From Saprospiraceae bacterium (GTDB lineage Bacteria; Bacteroidota; Bacteroidia; Chitinophagales; Saprospiraceae), in the NCBI GenBank assembly GCA_016714785.1, contig JADKCC010000032.1, positions 1 through 64,000 of the forward strand: a DNA stretch of 64,000 nucleotides. Direction: 5' to 3'. Every line of letters starts with the position of its first letter. Positions within the stretch are counted from its first letter, which is position 1. Below the pieces are notes generated by a model. The model was not told the DNA's origin. It saw only the letters and a program-made list of their open reading frames with translations, and ran no database searches. This document shows, piece after piece, positions 37,346 to 46,735 of this stretch. The translations under genes were made by a program, and so were the position numbers.

Positions 37346-38566
37346 ATGCGCAAAAAGTATTTCAATTTAAGTAACATCAAAATAAACGCATTCTTATTTT
37401 TTGTATTTATCAATATTGGTCTTCATGGATGTTATAAGGAGGTCAATGACCCTGAACCAATTGTATTACTTCCCGAAATAACCGTTCACAACATAGAAAT
37501 AGGAAGAACAAAAAAACAGGAATCTGGCAGGTTTTTTATTGAAATGAACAATACATCAAAGTCTGATGTAGCTTTTGATTTTATTTTTTCAGATGGCAGT
37601 GCCAAGGAGAATACAGACTTTTTGCATGGCAGCGGCACTGTAAAGATTCCAGCAGGCCAAATTTCTACAAGTATTGAGTTTTTTATTATTGGTAACTCTC
37701 TACGTGAACCCAATCTTGATTTTTATATAGTCCTATCCAATCCAAAAAATTGTATTCTCAAAAATACAAGCGCTACTTGCAAAATTATTACTATCAATGG
37801 TGAAGATATCATTACTTCCAATATGGGATATAATAGTCTCTCTTCTTATGCAGGAAAAAAAATGGTTTGGAATCAAGAATTTGAAGATAATACGCTAAAG
37901 ACCAATGAATGGAACCAAGAAATAGGCAATGGAATAGGTGGATGGGGCAATAATGAATTACAATATTATACAAATAGTAAGAAGAATACTTTCGTTTCCA
38001 ACGGTCACCTCATCATCGAAGCAAGAAAAGAAATTGCTGACGGCTTTCAATATACTTCTGGAAGACTAACGACCAAAGGTAAAAAGGAATTTACTTTCGG
38101 CAGGATAGACATTAGAGCAAAACTACCTAAAGGGAAAGGTATATGGCCTGCTTTGTGGATGCTTGGAGCAAATATAAATATGGTGGGATGGCCAGCGTGT
38201 GGTGAGATAGACATCATGGAACTCATAGGCTCAGAACCGAATAAAGTACATGGGACACTGCATTGGAAGGGATCAAATGGACATAAATATAAAGGAAAAG
38301 AATATATACTGCCAATTGGAGATTTTTCGCAAGCGTTTCACATATATAGTGTAATTTGGGAACAAGATAAAATTCAATGGCTGGTGGATGACAAAGTTTT
38401 CTACATGTTAACGAAATCTGACTTTGGATCGGACTTTTATCCATTCAATGCACCTCAATTTTTCATTTTTAATCTTGCTGTAGGAGGAAATTGGCCTGGC
38501 TTACCTGATGCAAGCACACTATTCCCACAGCATTTATTTGTGGATTACATTAGGGTATTTCAATAA
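37346..38566 (+). CDS. GH16 beta-glucanase (laminarinase-like) lipoprotein
   Basis: Encodes 406 residues from the ATG at 37346; an ATG at 37331 adds five residues. The lipoprotein signal ends at C29 (INIGLHGCYKE). Residues about 45-150 look like a Calx-beta domain (SDGSAKENTDFLHGSGTVKIPAG). The GH16 domain starts at about 170 (MVWNQEFEDNTLKTNEWN) and carries the catalytic GEIDIME motif: nucleophile E287, D289 and acid/base E292. The neighbouring KLPKGKGIWPALWML and the closing FVDYIRVFQ are family hallmarks. It would cleave beta-1,3 (or mixed 1,3/1,4) glucan at the cell surface. It is followed after seven bases by the first GH30 gene. Confidence 0.93.
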   Translation: MRKKYFNLSNIKINAFLFFVFINIGLHGCYKEVNDPEPIVLLPEITVHNIEIGRTKKQESGRFFIEMNNTSKSDVAFDFIFSDGSAKENTDFLHGSGTVKIPAGQISTSIEFFIIGNSLREPNLDFYIVLSNPKNCILKNTSATCKIITINGEDIITSNMGYNSLSSYAGKKMVWNQEFEDNTLKTNEWNQEIGNGIGGWGNNELQYYTNSKKNTFVSNGHLIIEARKEIADGFQYTSGRLTTKGKKEFTFGRIDIRAKLPKGKGIWPALWMLGANINMVGWPACGEIDIMELIGSEPNKVHGTLHWKGSNGHKYKGKEYILPIGDFSQAFHIYSVIWEQDKIQWLVDDKVFYMLTKSDFGSDFYPFNAPQFFIFNLAVGGNWPGLPDASTLFPQHLFVDYIRVFQ

Positions 38567-38573
38567 AATAATT

Positions 38574-40034
38574 ATGTCATATATCAAACATATAAAGTCG
38601 GCAATTCGTGTATTTATCATATTAGGAATCTTATGGTTTATCTTATTTACTGGCGCATGCAATAAGAATGGCAACGAAATCAGTCCGCCCAATACTACAA
38701 CTTTGACCAATGATGTAGATAGCTGGATTACTACTTCCAATCAATCTGCCCTCTTGCAAAAACAAAACGGTATCCTTGCATTTACCGAAACACCCAATAA
38801 TTATCCTATTGTAGATGTGGATCCATCTAAATCGTATCAAACTATTGATGGGTTTGGATATACTTTGACTGGTGGTAGCGCCATGCTTCTGCGAAAAATG
38901 TCTTCTAGTGCTCGTGAAAATATTTTACAAGAATTATTTGGTTGTACTGGTGACAATGCATGTATTTCTTACCTTAGGTTAAGTATGGGAGCTTCCGATC
39001 TAGACGAAACAGTCTTTAGTTACAATGACCTTGCAAATGATACCGAAGATCTTACTTTAAACAAATTTAGTTTATCCAAAGATACATTATATCTCATACC
39101 ATTATTGAAAGAAATTTTAAAAATTCAACCTGATCTTAAAATTATGTCATCGCCTTGGAGTCCACCGATCTGGATGAAGAGCAATAAAAATTCTATTGGA
39201 GGACAACTGCTTCCCAAGTATTATGATGTCTATGCTAGTTATTTTATAAAGTACATCCTTGCGATGAAAAGCCATGGAATATCTATCGATGCTGTTACCA
39301 TTCAAAATGAACCTCAACATGGAGGTAACAATCCAAGTCTGGTCATGAGTGCATCTGAACAAGCAGATTTTATTAAAAACCATTTGGGACCAAAGTTTTC
39401 TTCAGCTGGAATTGCATCAAAAATTATCATTTGGGATCACAATTGCGACAAACCTGAATATCCAATTTCAATCCTTAACGATTCTGGAGCCAAATCTTAT
39501 GTCAACGGCAGTGCTTTTCATTTGTATGCGGGAGATATCAGTGCTATGTCAAAAGTGCAGGAAGCACATCCTGACAAAAACCTATACTTTACGGAGCAAT
39601 GGACAGGTGCTAATGGAAATTTTGAAGGTGATCTACAGTGGCATATTAAAAACGTCATCATCGGTAGTATGCGAAATTACAGTAAAAACGCTTTGGAGTG
39701 GAATCTTGCCAATGACCCATCTTATAAACCACATACTCCAGGTGGATGTAGTCTGTGTAAAGGTGCACTTACCATAGATGGCAATATTGCCACTAAAAAT
39801 GTCAGTTTTTATATAATCGCTCATGCCAGTAGGTTTGTTCCTACAGGATCTAAAAGAATATATAGCGGTGAAGGTGCTAACATTCATCAAGTTGCATTTT
39901 TGACACCACAAGGTAAAATAGTGATGATTGCTCTCAATGAAAGTGCCCAATCAGAAATTTTTAATATATTGTATAAAGGTAAAAAAGCAGTGGTATCTAT
40001 GCATCCACACAGTGTGACTACCTTTGTTTGGTAG
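38574..40034 (+). CDS. GH30 glycoside hydrolase, probable beta-1,6-glucanase, lipoprotein
   Basis: Encodes 486 residues from the ATG at 38574, seven bases after the GH16 stop; an earlier frame from 38508 overlaps GH16. The signal ends at C29 (LFTGACNKN). The (beta/alpha)8 barrel contains DGFGYTLTGGSAMLL near 95, the acid/base E246 in IQNEPQHGG, and the nucleophile E341 in YFTEQWTG. A C-terminal beta domain closes with the family-like MHPHSVTTFVW. In beta-glucan loci GH30 enzymes remove 1,6-linked side chains or cut 1,6-glucan. It works outside the cell or in the periplasm with the GH16 enzyme. Confidence 0.93.
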   Translation: MSYIKHIKSAIRVFIILGILWFILFTGACNKNGNEISPPNTTTLTNDVDSWITTSNQSALLQKQNGILAFTETPNNYPIVDVDPSKSYQTIDGFGYTLTGGSAMLLRKMSSSARENILQELFGCTGDNACISYLRLSMGASDLDETVFSYNDLANDTEDLTLNKFSLSKDTLYLIPLLKEILKIQPDLKIMSSPWSPPIWMKSNKNSIGGQLLPKYYDVYASYFIKYILAMKSHGISIDAVTIQNEPQHGGNNPSLVMSASEQADFIKNHLGPKFSSAGIASKIIIWDHNCDKPEYPISILNDSGAKSYVNGSAFHLYAGDISAMSKVQEAHPDKNLYFTEQWTGANGNFEGDLQWHIKNVIIGSMRNYSKNALEWNLANDPSYKPHTPGGCSLCKGALTIDGNIATKNVSFYIIAHASRFVPTGSKRIYSGEGANIHQVAFLTPQGKIVMIALNESAQSEIFNILYKGKKAVVSMHPHSVTTFVW

Positions 40035-40098
40035 ATAATTTTACATCGTAAGTATCATTAATCAATTAAAGTATGACATTTCAATTAAAATAAAAAAA

Positions 40099-41529
40099 AT
40101 GAAAGGATTAAAAAGTTTACTATTGCATGCTTTGGTAATGTTAGTTCCAATGCTGAATTTTGGTCAAAAAACAAATAAAATACAAATCTATGTCACCGCT
40201 GCCAATACGGCTCAAAGGCTTGCTCCAGTCGAGGTCAGGCCTTTTGAAATGGCAGTCCAACCTTTTGAAAATGAAATATTTATCCAAATTGATACACTTT
40301 CAAAATTTCAAAAATTTTTAGGTATAGGAGGTGCATTTACAGATGCTGCTGCAGAGACATTTTATAAGCTTTCTGCTGACAAACAAAAAGAATTTTTACG
40401 TTTATATTTTGATGAAATGGAAGGCATCGGTTATAGTTTTGGACGTGCAAACATGAATAGTTGTGACTTCTCCTCAGATATGTACACTTATGTTGATGAA
40501 GGTGATAAATCATTGAAGACCTTCAATATCAGTCACGACCTTCAATATAAAGTCCCTTTTATCAAAGAATGCATGGTAGCATCTAAGGGTAAACTTAAAA
40601 TGTTTGTATCGCCTTGGAGCCCACCAGCATACATGAAGGACAATAATAACATGCTTCAAGGAGGTAAACTACTACCTGAATATCATCAAACTTGGGCCAA
40701 TTACTTTATTAAATTTATACAGTCGTACGAAAAGGCTGGCATCCCTGTTTGGGGATTGTCTGTTCAAAATGAACCGATGGCCAAACAAACTTGGGAATCA
40801 TGTATTTTTACCGCAGATGAAGAATTGAATTTCATCAAAAACTATCTTGGACCCACGCTGCATAAAAACAAAATGCAAAACAAAAAACTCATTGCTTGGG
40901 ACCACAATAGAGACTTATTATTTCATCGTGCTCACACCTTACTACATGACAAAAAAGCAGCTAAATATATTTGGGGTATGGGATTTCATTGGTATGAAAT
41001 TTGGAATGGAGGAAGACAATATGATAATGTAAAAAGAGTTAAAGAAGCATTTCCTAATACCAACCTTTTGCTTACAGAAGCTTGCAATTATCCATTCAGT
41101 TGGGATACTTTTGAAGAATGGAAATGGGGCGAAAATTATGGCGAAAATATGATTCATGATTTTAATAATGGCGCTGTTGCTTGGACAGACTGGAATATAC
41201 TCTTGGACGAAATCGGAGGCCCTAATCATGTCAAAAATTATTGCTTTGCTCCTATCCATGCTAAAATCAATGATAATTCCATACACTTGATGAATTCTTA
41301 TTATTACATAGGACATTTTTCAAAATTTATCCGGCCTAAGGCAAAACGGGTGGCTGCATCAAGCAATAGAGCTCAATTATTGACCACTGCATTCAAAAAT
41401 GCAGATGGAAGCACCGTCATCGTGGTAATGAACAAATCAGATGAAAAGTTTGATTCAAAAATTATTATCGGTAAGCAAGCATTACCTTTGGAAATGTTGC
41501 CGCATTCCATAGCTACTATAAAAATGTAA
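40099..41529 (+). CDS. GH30 glycoside hydrolase, second copy
   Basis: Encodes 476 residues with a signal peptide that lacks a lipobox Cys (MLVPMLNFGQK), so it is probably soluble in the periplasm. The barrel has GIGGAFTDAAAETFYKL, acid/base E225 in VQNEPMAKQ and nucleophile E327 in LLTEACNY; SPWSPPAYMKDN is also typical. It is clearly related to the preceding GH30 but diverged, and more like glucosylceramidase-type GH30 members. The pair suggests a division of work between surface and periplasm, or different linkages. It lies 64 bases after the first GH30 and 20 bases before the next gene. Confidence 0.93.
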   Translation: MKGLKSLLLHALVMLVPMLNFGQKTNKIQIYVTAANTAQRLAPVEVRPFEMAVQPFENEIFIQIDTLSKFQKFLGIGGAFTDAAAETFYKLSADKQKEFLRLYFDEMEGIGYSFGRANMNSCDFSSDMYTYVDEGDKSLKTFNISHDLQYKVPFIKECMVASKGKLKMFVSPWSPPAYMKDNNNMLQGGKLLPEYHQTWANYFIKFIQSYEKAGIPVWGLSVQNEPMAKQTWESCIFTADEELNFIKNYLGPTLHKNKMQNKKLIAWDHNRDLLFHRAHTLLHDKKAAKYIWGMGFHWYEIWNGGRQYDNVKRVKEAFPNTNLLLTEACNYPFSWDTFEEWKWGENYGENMIHDFNNGAVAWTDWNILLDEIGGPNHVKNYCFAPIHAKINDNSIHLMNSYYYIGHFSKFIRPKAKRVAASSNRAQLLTTAFKNADGSTVIVVMNKSDEKFDSKIIIGKQALPLEMLPHSIATIKM

Positions 41530-41549
41530 TCTCATAATATTAATCATCT

Positions 41550-43073
41550 ATGCCGATTTACAAAATTTTACTTTTAAGTTTCTTCCTTATGGCATCATTA
41601 ATAGCTTCCATCAAAGCTCAAGACCCTGTAGTAGCTCACAGAGGTGCATGGAAAGAGAACAATTTACCTGAAAATTCCATCGCTTCATTGACCAAAGCCC
41701 TCAGTTTAGGTTGTGCTGGTAGTGAGTTTGACGTGAGAATGACCGCTGATAGTATGCTAGTGGTAAATCATGATCCTACTTATTTTGGTAAAGATATCGA
41801 AAAAGTAAAGTATGAAGACTTAAAATCTGATCGGCTAAAAAATGGCGAGATGATTCCAACATTGGAAGATTATCTATTAACAGGTGCCCGAATGAATCAC
41901 CATACGCGATTAGTAATAGAAATAAAACCTTCTGAAATCAGCAAAGAAAGAGGTAAGTGGATCGCTGGAGAGGTAATCAAATTGGTTGATAAGCTCAAGG
42001 TCGCATCCAAAGTGGACTATATCAGTTTTGATATTGACATCCTTAAAGAGTTGATTAGGGTCAATCCTAAAGTTTCTACACAATATCTAAATGGTGAACT
42101 TTCGCCAAAAGAACTAAAAGAAATAGGTGTTTCTGGACTGGACTATCACTACAAAGTATTTTATAAAAACCCAAAATGGATCCAAGAAGCCAAGGATCTC
42201 AAAATGATACTCAATGTCTGGACGGTAAATAATAAAAAGGATTTGAAATTTTTCTTAAAACATAAATTCGACTACATCACGACCAATGAACCTTCATTAC
42301 TATATGCAATCATAAAAAAATCGGAACCGAAGCCTAAATGGAAACTTGTGTGGAATGACGAATTTGACAAAGATGGATTACCCGATGATGCCAAATGGAG
42401 TTATGATGTAGGTGGCCATGGTTGGGGCAACAATGAAAAACAATATTATTTAGGACATTCTATAGAGAACTCTTACATTAAAGATGGAAGATTATATATC
42501 GTGGCATTGAACAAAACTCATGAGCAATTATCATATACATCTGCTAAGTTGACTACCCACGAAAAAATAGAACTTCAATATGGAAAGATAGAAGTAAGTG
42601 CTAAATTGCCTCGTGGTAAAGGTACCTGGCCAGCAATATGGATGCTTCCTGAAACTATCAAAACTAATGAAGAGTCTTGGCCACTTTGTGGAGAGATCGA
42701 TATCATGGAACATGTAGGAAAAGATCCCAATGTCGTCCACACTTCACTGCATTCTGAATTATACAATCATATAAAAGGTAACCAACTGACTTTTTTCAAT
42801 ACTTTAAACGATGTTTTCGACCAATTTCACACGTATGGTATAGAATGGGATGAAAACGGTATCAAGTTTTTCATAGATGGTCAGTTGTTTTTTGAGACTT
42901 ACAAAGGACAACGTGGCAGTGATACTTCCAATGAGGGTTGGCCTTTTGACAAACCATATTTTTTAATATTAAATCTTGCTATTGGTGGCAATTGGGGAGG
43001 AGAGATAGATCCTATTATTTTTCCTTGTGAGATGATAGTAGATTATGTAAGAGTTTACAAATCAAACTTGTAA
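41550..43073 (+). CDS. fusion of glycerophosphodiester phosphodiesterase and GH16 glucanase
   Basis: Encodes 507 residues with a signal peptide ending IASIKAQ. Residues about 26-255 form a GDPD TIM barrel: H30-R-G, E59-x-D61, H74 in NHDPTY, and IEIKPSE, the metal and catalytic set, so it looks active. Residues about 262-507 form a complete GH16 domain: WKLVWNDEFDKDG, KLPRGKGTWPAIWML, then GEIDIME with E382, D384 and E387, closing IVDYVRVYK. The joined activities suggest cleavage of glycerophosphate from, or alongside, a beta-glucan. No such coupling is proven here. It is co-transcribed with the GH30 genes (20-base gap). Confidence 0.93.
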   Translation: MPIYKILLLSFFLMASLIASIKAQDPVVAHRGAWKENNLPENSIASLTKALSLGCAGSEFDVRMTADSMLVVNHDPTYFGKDIEKVKYEDLKSDRLKNGEMIPTLEDYLLTGARMNHHTRLVIEIKPSEISKERGKWIAGEVIKLVDKLKVASKVDYISFDIDILKELIRVNPKVSTQYLNGELSPKELKEIGVSGLDYHYKVFYKNPKWIQEAKDLKMILNVWTVNNKKDLKFFLKHKFDYITTNEPSLLYAIIKKSEPKPKWKLVWNDEFDKDGLPDDAKWSYDVGGHGWGNNEKQYYLGHSIENSYIKDGRLYIVALNKTHEQLSYTSAKLTTHEKIELQYGKIEVSAKLPRGKGTWPAIWMLPETIKTNEESWPLCGEIDIMEHVGKDPNVVHTSLHSELYNHIKGNQLTFFNTLNDVFDQFHTYGIEWDENGIKFFIDGQLFFETYKGQRGSDTSNEGWPFDKPYFLILNLAIGGNWGGEIDPIIFPCEMIVDYVRVYKSNL

Positions 43074-43187
43074 GATCTGAATACTAAATACATAAGATAT
43101 GCTTGGGCCAATGCTCCTATGGAGTCCAATCTGTTTAATAATGAAGGATTGTCAGCTGTTCCTTTTAAAACATCTTTGGAAAATTAA
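43074..43187 (+). pseudogene. C-terminal relic of a sialate-O-acetylesterase-like gene
   Basis: Directly after the fusion gene's stop, and in the same frame, 37 codons read DLNTKYIRYAWANAP then NLFNNEGLSAVPFKT and a stop at 43185-43187. This closely resembles the C-terminal end of SASA-type carbohydrate acetylesterases, which finish RYAW..NP...NLYN.EGLPA.PF. There is no start codon, ribosome site or catalytic part, so it is a remnant left after most of the gene was lost. Confidence 0.7.
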
Positions 43188-43207
43188 ACACTACCAATTA
43201 AATAAAT

Positions 43208-43858
43208 ATGAAACCAATAATGTGTCTTTTATTATTAGTATTGACTTCCCTCACTTGCGATGCACAACCATTTTATACTGATATTCAACAGTTTAAAAGG
43301 CAAGATTCGATTGCAATGCCGGCACAGCACGCCTTTCTACTTGTTGGCAGTTCTTCATTTACAAAATGGGTAGATGTTCAGACTTATTTTCCTAAGCATA
43401 CCATTATCAATAGAGGATTTGGAGGTGCAACATTATTAGACTTAATCAGGTACCAAAGAGATATAATAGAACCATATAATCCTAAACAAATAGTTATTTA
43501 TTGTGGTGAAAACGACATTGCTGCAAGCGATACCGTGGATACAAAAGAAGTGGCAAAAAGATTTAAAACCCTGTATGAAAATATAAGAGCAAAGTACCCC
43601 GAAATTCCTATTATATATATATCTATGAAACCAAGCATCAGTAGATGGGCCTTGAAAGATAGAATGATAGATGCCAATAAAAGTATAAAAAAGTATTTGG
43701 AAAGAAAAAAGAAGGCCAAATTTTTATCTATTTGGGAAATTATGTTAGACAAAAATGGGATGCCATTAAAGGATATTTTTACAGATGATAATTTGCACAT
43801 GAATGCAAAAGGATATGGTATTTGGCAAAAATTCATTGAACCAGTACTTGTGGAATAA
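43208..43858 (+). CDS. exported SGNH/GDSL hydrolase
   Basis: Encodes 216 residues with a signal peptide (MCLLLLVLTSLTCDAQ). The four SGNH blocks are visible: catalytic Ser in LLVGSSSFTKW (S49), Gly in NRGFGGATL, Asn in YCGENDIAAS, and the Asp/His pair in DDNLHMNAKGY near the C-terminus. This is the PAF-acetylhydrolase/lysophospholipase-like subfamily, common in glycan loci as a carbohydrate esterase. With the adjacent esterase relic it suggests removal of acyl groups from the glucan; the substrate is inferred. It is probably the last gene of the locus. Confidence 0.9.
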   Translation: MKPIMCLLLLVLTSLTCDAQPFYTDIQQFKRQDSIAMPAQHAFLLVGSSSFTKWVDVQTYFPKHTIINRGFGGATLLDLIRYQRDIIEPYNPKQIVIYCGENDIAASDTVDTKEVAKRFKTLYENIRAKYPEIPIIYISMKPSISRWALKDRMIDANKSIKKYLERKKKAKFLSIWEIMLDKNGMPLKDIFTDDNLHMNAKGYGIWQKFIEPVLVE

Positions 43859-44060
43859 AACTTGATGTGTATGAAGCATTTCTAACACCAACGGAGATTT
43901 TGAACAACGGATTGGGATTCCCCATTTCTAAATCAACAAATCAGCAAATGTTCAATTCAGCTCAGCATCCAACAACTACTCATCGATAATATGTAACTTT
44001 TTGTCTTAATTTCGTCATACTTTAGCTTATTCTTACTATTATTGCATTAAAAATGAACTT

Positions 44061-44612
44061 ATGTTATTAGATATTATCGTAGCCATCGTCGTTTCATTGG
44101 GATTTTATCTCGGTTATAGTCGTGGATTGATCAAAACTGTATTCGATTCTTTATCATTGATGATAGGTATTCTGGCTGCTCTTAAACTCTCTCCTATTGT
44201 CATCAGCATATTGCAAGAAATCATAAAAACTTCTCCAGCTGTATCTTTTCTTTTGGGTGTAGTGATCACATTTATTGCAGTCATGGCTTTGATCAGATTC
44301 ATAGGAAAAAAACTTGAAGATATGCTAGAAGCGGTCAATATCAACTTTATCAATAAATTGGCAGGTGGTGCAGTACAGGGCTTATTTTTTGCTTATATTT
44401 TGAGTCTTGCTATTTGGTTGGTAGATAGTCTGAAAGTATTAAAACCTGAAGTTAAGGCAGCTTCCATCACCTATTCTCTTCTTGAACCACTGCCAGAGAA
44501 AGGAAAAGAAATCTTTACATCTTTAAAACCAGTTTTTCAGGGATTTTGGGATAAGACCGTAGAAGCAATGGACGGTATCAAAGGGAAGGATGCTGAAGAA
44601 ACTACCAAATAA
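44061..44612 (+). CDS. CvpA family membrane protein
   Basis: Encodes 183 residues with four membrane helices (LLDIIVAIVVSLGFYLGYSRGLI first), the family's G-Y-x-R-G motif, and the loop GKKLEDMLEAVNINFINKLAGGAVQGLFFAYILS. CvpA proteins are needed for colicin V production in Escherichia coli and have broader, poorly defined envelope roles. The gene stands alone between the glucan locus and the CBS gene. Confidence 0.88.
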   Translation: MLLDIIVAIVVSLGFYLGYSRGLIKTVFDSLSLMIGILAALKLSPIVISILQEIIKTSPAVSFLLGVVITFIAVMALIRFIGKKLEDMLEAVNINFINKLAGGAVQGLFFAYILSLAIWLVDSLKVLKPEVKAASITYSLLEPLPEKGKEIFTSLKPVFQGFWDKTVEAMDGIKGKDAEETTK

Positions 44613-44713
44613 ATGGATTATTGCAGTTTTTCATTTTTTTTTGTAAGTGCATCCATTGTTGAACGAATGGAAGACTTGTTCAAGATAAAGCAAGTAAATT
44701 TATCTTGGAAACA

Positions 44714-44742
44714 TTATAGTTTTTAGGAAAAACTTATCTTTG
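44714..44742 (+). promoter_or_regulatory. promoter of the cystathionine beta-synthase-like gene
   Basis: TTA at 44714-44716, 18-base spacer, TATCTTTG at 44735-44742; 32 bases from the -7 element to the start codon. Confidence 0.5.
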
Positions 44743-44774
44743 CAAAATATTTTACCACCTAACCAAATATAAAT

Positions 44775-46133
44775 ATGGATTATCGGAATAATATTTTGGA
44801 AACCATCGGAAATACGCCCATGGTCAAACTCAATAAAGTAGTTGAAGGTCTTCCGTGCCTTGTACTCGGGAAAATAGAAACTTTCAATCCGGGACATTCT
44901 ACCAAAGACCGGATGGCGCTCAAAATGGTAGAGGATGCAGAAAAGGCAGGCAGAATCAAACCAGGTGGCACCTTCATTGAGTGTACTTCAGGCAATACAG
45001 GCATGGGAATCGCATTGGCTTCGGCAGTCAAAGGGTACAAATGTATATTCACCACCAGCGACAAACAATCGAAGGAAAAAATGGATATGTTGCGTGCGGT
45101 AGGAGCAGAAGTCATCGTTTGTCCTACTAATGTAGAGCCTGATGATCCAAGATCGTATTATTCTGTAGCCGAAAAGCTTAGTAAAGAAATACCCAACTCC
45201 GCTTGGCTCAATCAATATGATAATTTATCTAATAGGCAAGCACATTATGAGTCCACTGGTCCTGAGATTTGGCGTCAAACGGAGGGTAAAATCACCCATT
45301 ATGTTGTAGGTGTCGGTACAGGTGGCACGGTATCTGGTGTGGCTAAATATCTGAAAGAGCAAAATCCAGAAATCAAAGTGTGGGGCATTGATACTTATGG
45401 TTCTGTATTCAAAAAGTATCATGAAACTGGTATTTTTGACAGAAAAGAGATTTATCCATATATAACTGAAGGAATCGGAGAAGACATATTGCCCAAAAAT
45501 GTTGATTTTAGTCTCATAGACCATTTTGAGAAAGTATCTGACAAGGATGCGGCATTGGCTGCTAGAAGATTAGCTAAAGAAGAAGGTATGCTCTTGGGTT
45601 ATAGCGCAGGATCCGCTCTAGCTGGATTACTTCAGATGAAAGACCAATTAAAGCCTACAGATGTAGTAGTCATCCTCTTTCACGATCATGGCAGTCGGTA
45701 CATGGGCAAATTGTACAATGATGACTGGATGAGAGAGCGTGGATTTCTCGATACGGAATTAAAAGTACGTGATCTAATCACGGGTAAAAGAGATAAAAAA
45801 TTTATAGCTGTTTCATCTCAAGAGAGTGTGAAAAATGTGCTTAAAATGATGAAAGATTTAGATATCTCACAGCTTCCTGTCATGGATGGAGAGGTCATCA
45901 AAGGCTCAATCACAGAGAGCACCATTTTGGAGTTTATACTCAACAATCCTTTGCAGAATAGCGAGAAGCAAGTATCTGAAATCATGGCGGCCCCATTTCC
46001 TATTGTCACAGTTGATCTCGCTGTCAAAGATTTGAATAAATATATCTCTAAAAATGTACCCGCAGTGATTGCCAAAGATTTATCGGGAGATCTGATTGTA
46101 CTGACTCAATACGACATCATTCAAGCATTGTAA
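44775..46133 (+). CDS. cystathionine beta-synthase-like PLP enzyme with CBS domains
   Basis: Encodes 452 residues. The PLP fold has the Schiff-base Lys K44 in HSTKDRMAL and the phosphate loop VGVGTGGTVSGVAKY, with the substrate loop TSGNTGMGIALA. Two CBS domains fill the C-terminus from about 330 (VRDLITGKRDKKFIAVSSQESVKNV and AAPFPIVTVDLAVKDLNKYI). This architecture matches cystathionine beta-synthase (serine plus homocysteine to cystathionine), with the CBS pair likely sensing adenosyl ligands. No haem-binding N-terminus is present. A cysteine synthase role cannot be excluded. It is preceded by a promoter-like sequence and stands alone. Confidence 0.9.
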   Translation: MDYRNNILETIGNTPMVKLNKVVEGLPCLVLGKIETFNPGHSTKDRMALKMVEDAEKAGRIKPGGTFIECTSGNTGMGIALASAVKGYKCIFTTSDKQSKEKMDMLRAVGAEVIVCPTNVEPDDPRSYYSVAEKLSKEIPNSAWLNQYDNLSNRQAHYESTGPEIWRQTEGKITHYVVGVGTGGTVSGVAKYLKEQNPEIKVWGIDTYGSVFKKYHETGIFDRKEIYPYITEGIGEDILPKNVDFSLIDHFEKVSDKDAALAARRLAKEEGMLLGYSAGSALAGLLQMKDQLKPTDVVVILFHDHGSRYMGKLYNDDWMRERGFLDTELKVRDLITGKRDKKFIAVSSQESVKNVLKMMKDLDISQLPVMDGEVIKGSITESTILEFILNNPLQNSEKQVSEIMAAPFPIVTVDLAVKDLNKYISKNVPAVIAKDLSGDLIVLTQYDIIQAL

Positions 46134-46230
46134 GTAAAAGTAAGTTTTTGCTATTTTATAACTAAATACATTCTAAACATTATACTTACTACTTTGTTAA
46201 GTATCTAAATTCAAAAAAAAATCAACATTT

Positions 46231-46701
46231 ATGAGTTTAAAAATTGGCGACACTGCCCCACCTTTTACATTAAAGTCTAGTGATAAAACGGATGTTAGTT
46301 TGAGTGATTATAGCGGAAAAAACGTAGTAGTTCTCTTTTTTCCATTGGCATTTACAGGTGTATGTACTACGGAGTTGTGCTCTATTAGAGACAATAAGTC
46401 AGATTACGAAAATCTTAATGCTGAAGTATTGGCAATATCTGTGGATTCATTGTTTACATTGGCCAAATTTAAAGAAATAGAAGGTTATAATTTTCCACTT
46501 TTATCTGACTGGAACAAGGAAACTTCAGCAGCTTACGGGGCGCTATATGATGAGTTTGTCTTAGGAATGAAAGGAGTGGCAAAGCGGTCAGCATTTGTTG
46601 TGGACAAAGATAGAAAAATAAGATATGCAGAAGTTTTGGAAAATGCTGGAGAACTTCCTAATTTTGTGGCAATAAATGAAACTTTACAAACACTTGTGTA
46701 G
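46231..46701 (+). CDS. peroxiredoxin (AhpC/TSA, BCP/AhpE-like)
   Basis: Encodes 156 residues with no signal peptide. The peroxidatic Cys is C45 in PLAFTGVCTTELC, with T42 before it and a possible resolving C50 five residues later. GDTAPPFTLKSSD and FPLLSDWNKETSAAYG are typical. It reduces hydrogen peroxide or alkyl peroxides with a thioredoxin-type donor in the cytoplasm. It is followed after 34 bases by clpS. Confidence 0.93.
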   Translation: MSLKIGDTAPPFTLKSSDKTDVSLSDYSGKNVVVLFFPLAFTGVCTTELCSIRDNKSDYENLNAEVLAISVDSLFTLAKFKEIEGYNFPLLSDWNKETSAAYGALYDEFVLGMKGVAKRSAFVVDKDRKIRYAEVLENAGELPNFVAINETLQTLV

Positions 46702-46735
46702 TTTTATATTTTCTAGAAATTAATTGTTGTAAGCC

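Noticed and set aside
38508..38573. Earlier start for the first GH30 gene inside GH16
   Set aside because: It overlaps the conserved end of GH16 and hides the lipoprotein signal that starts at 38574.
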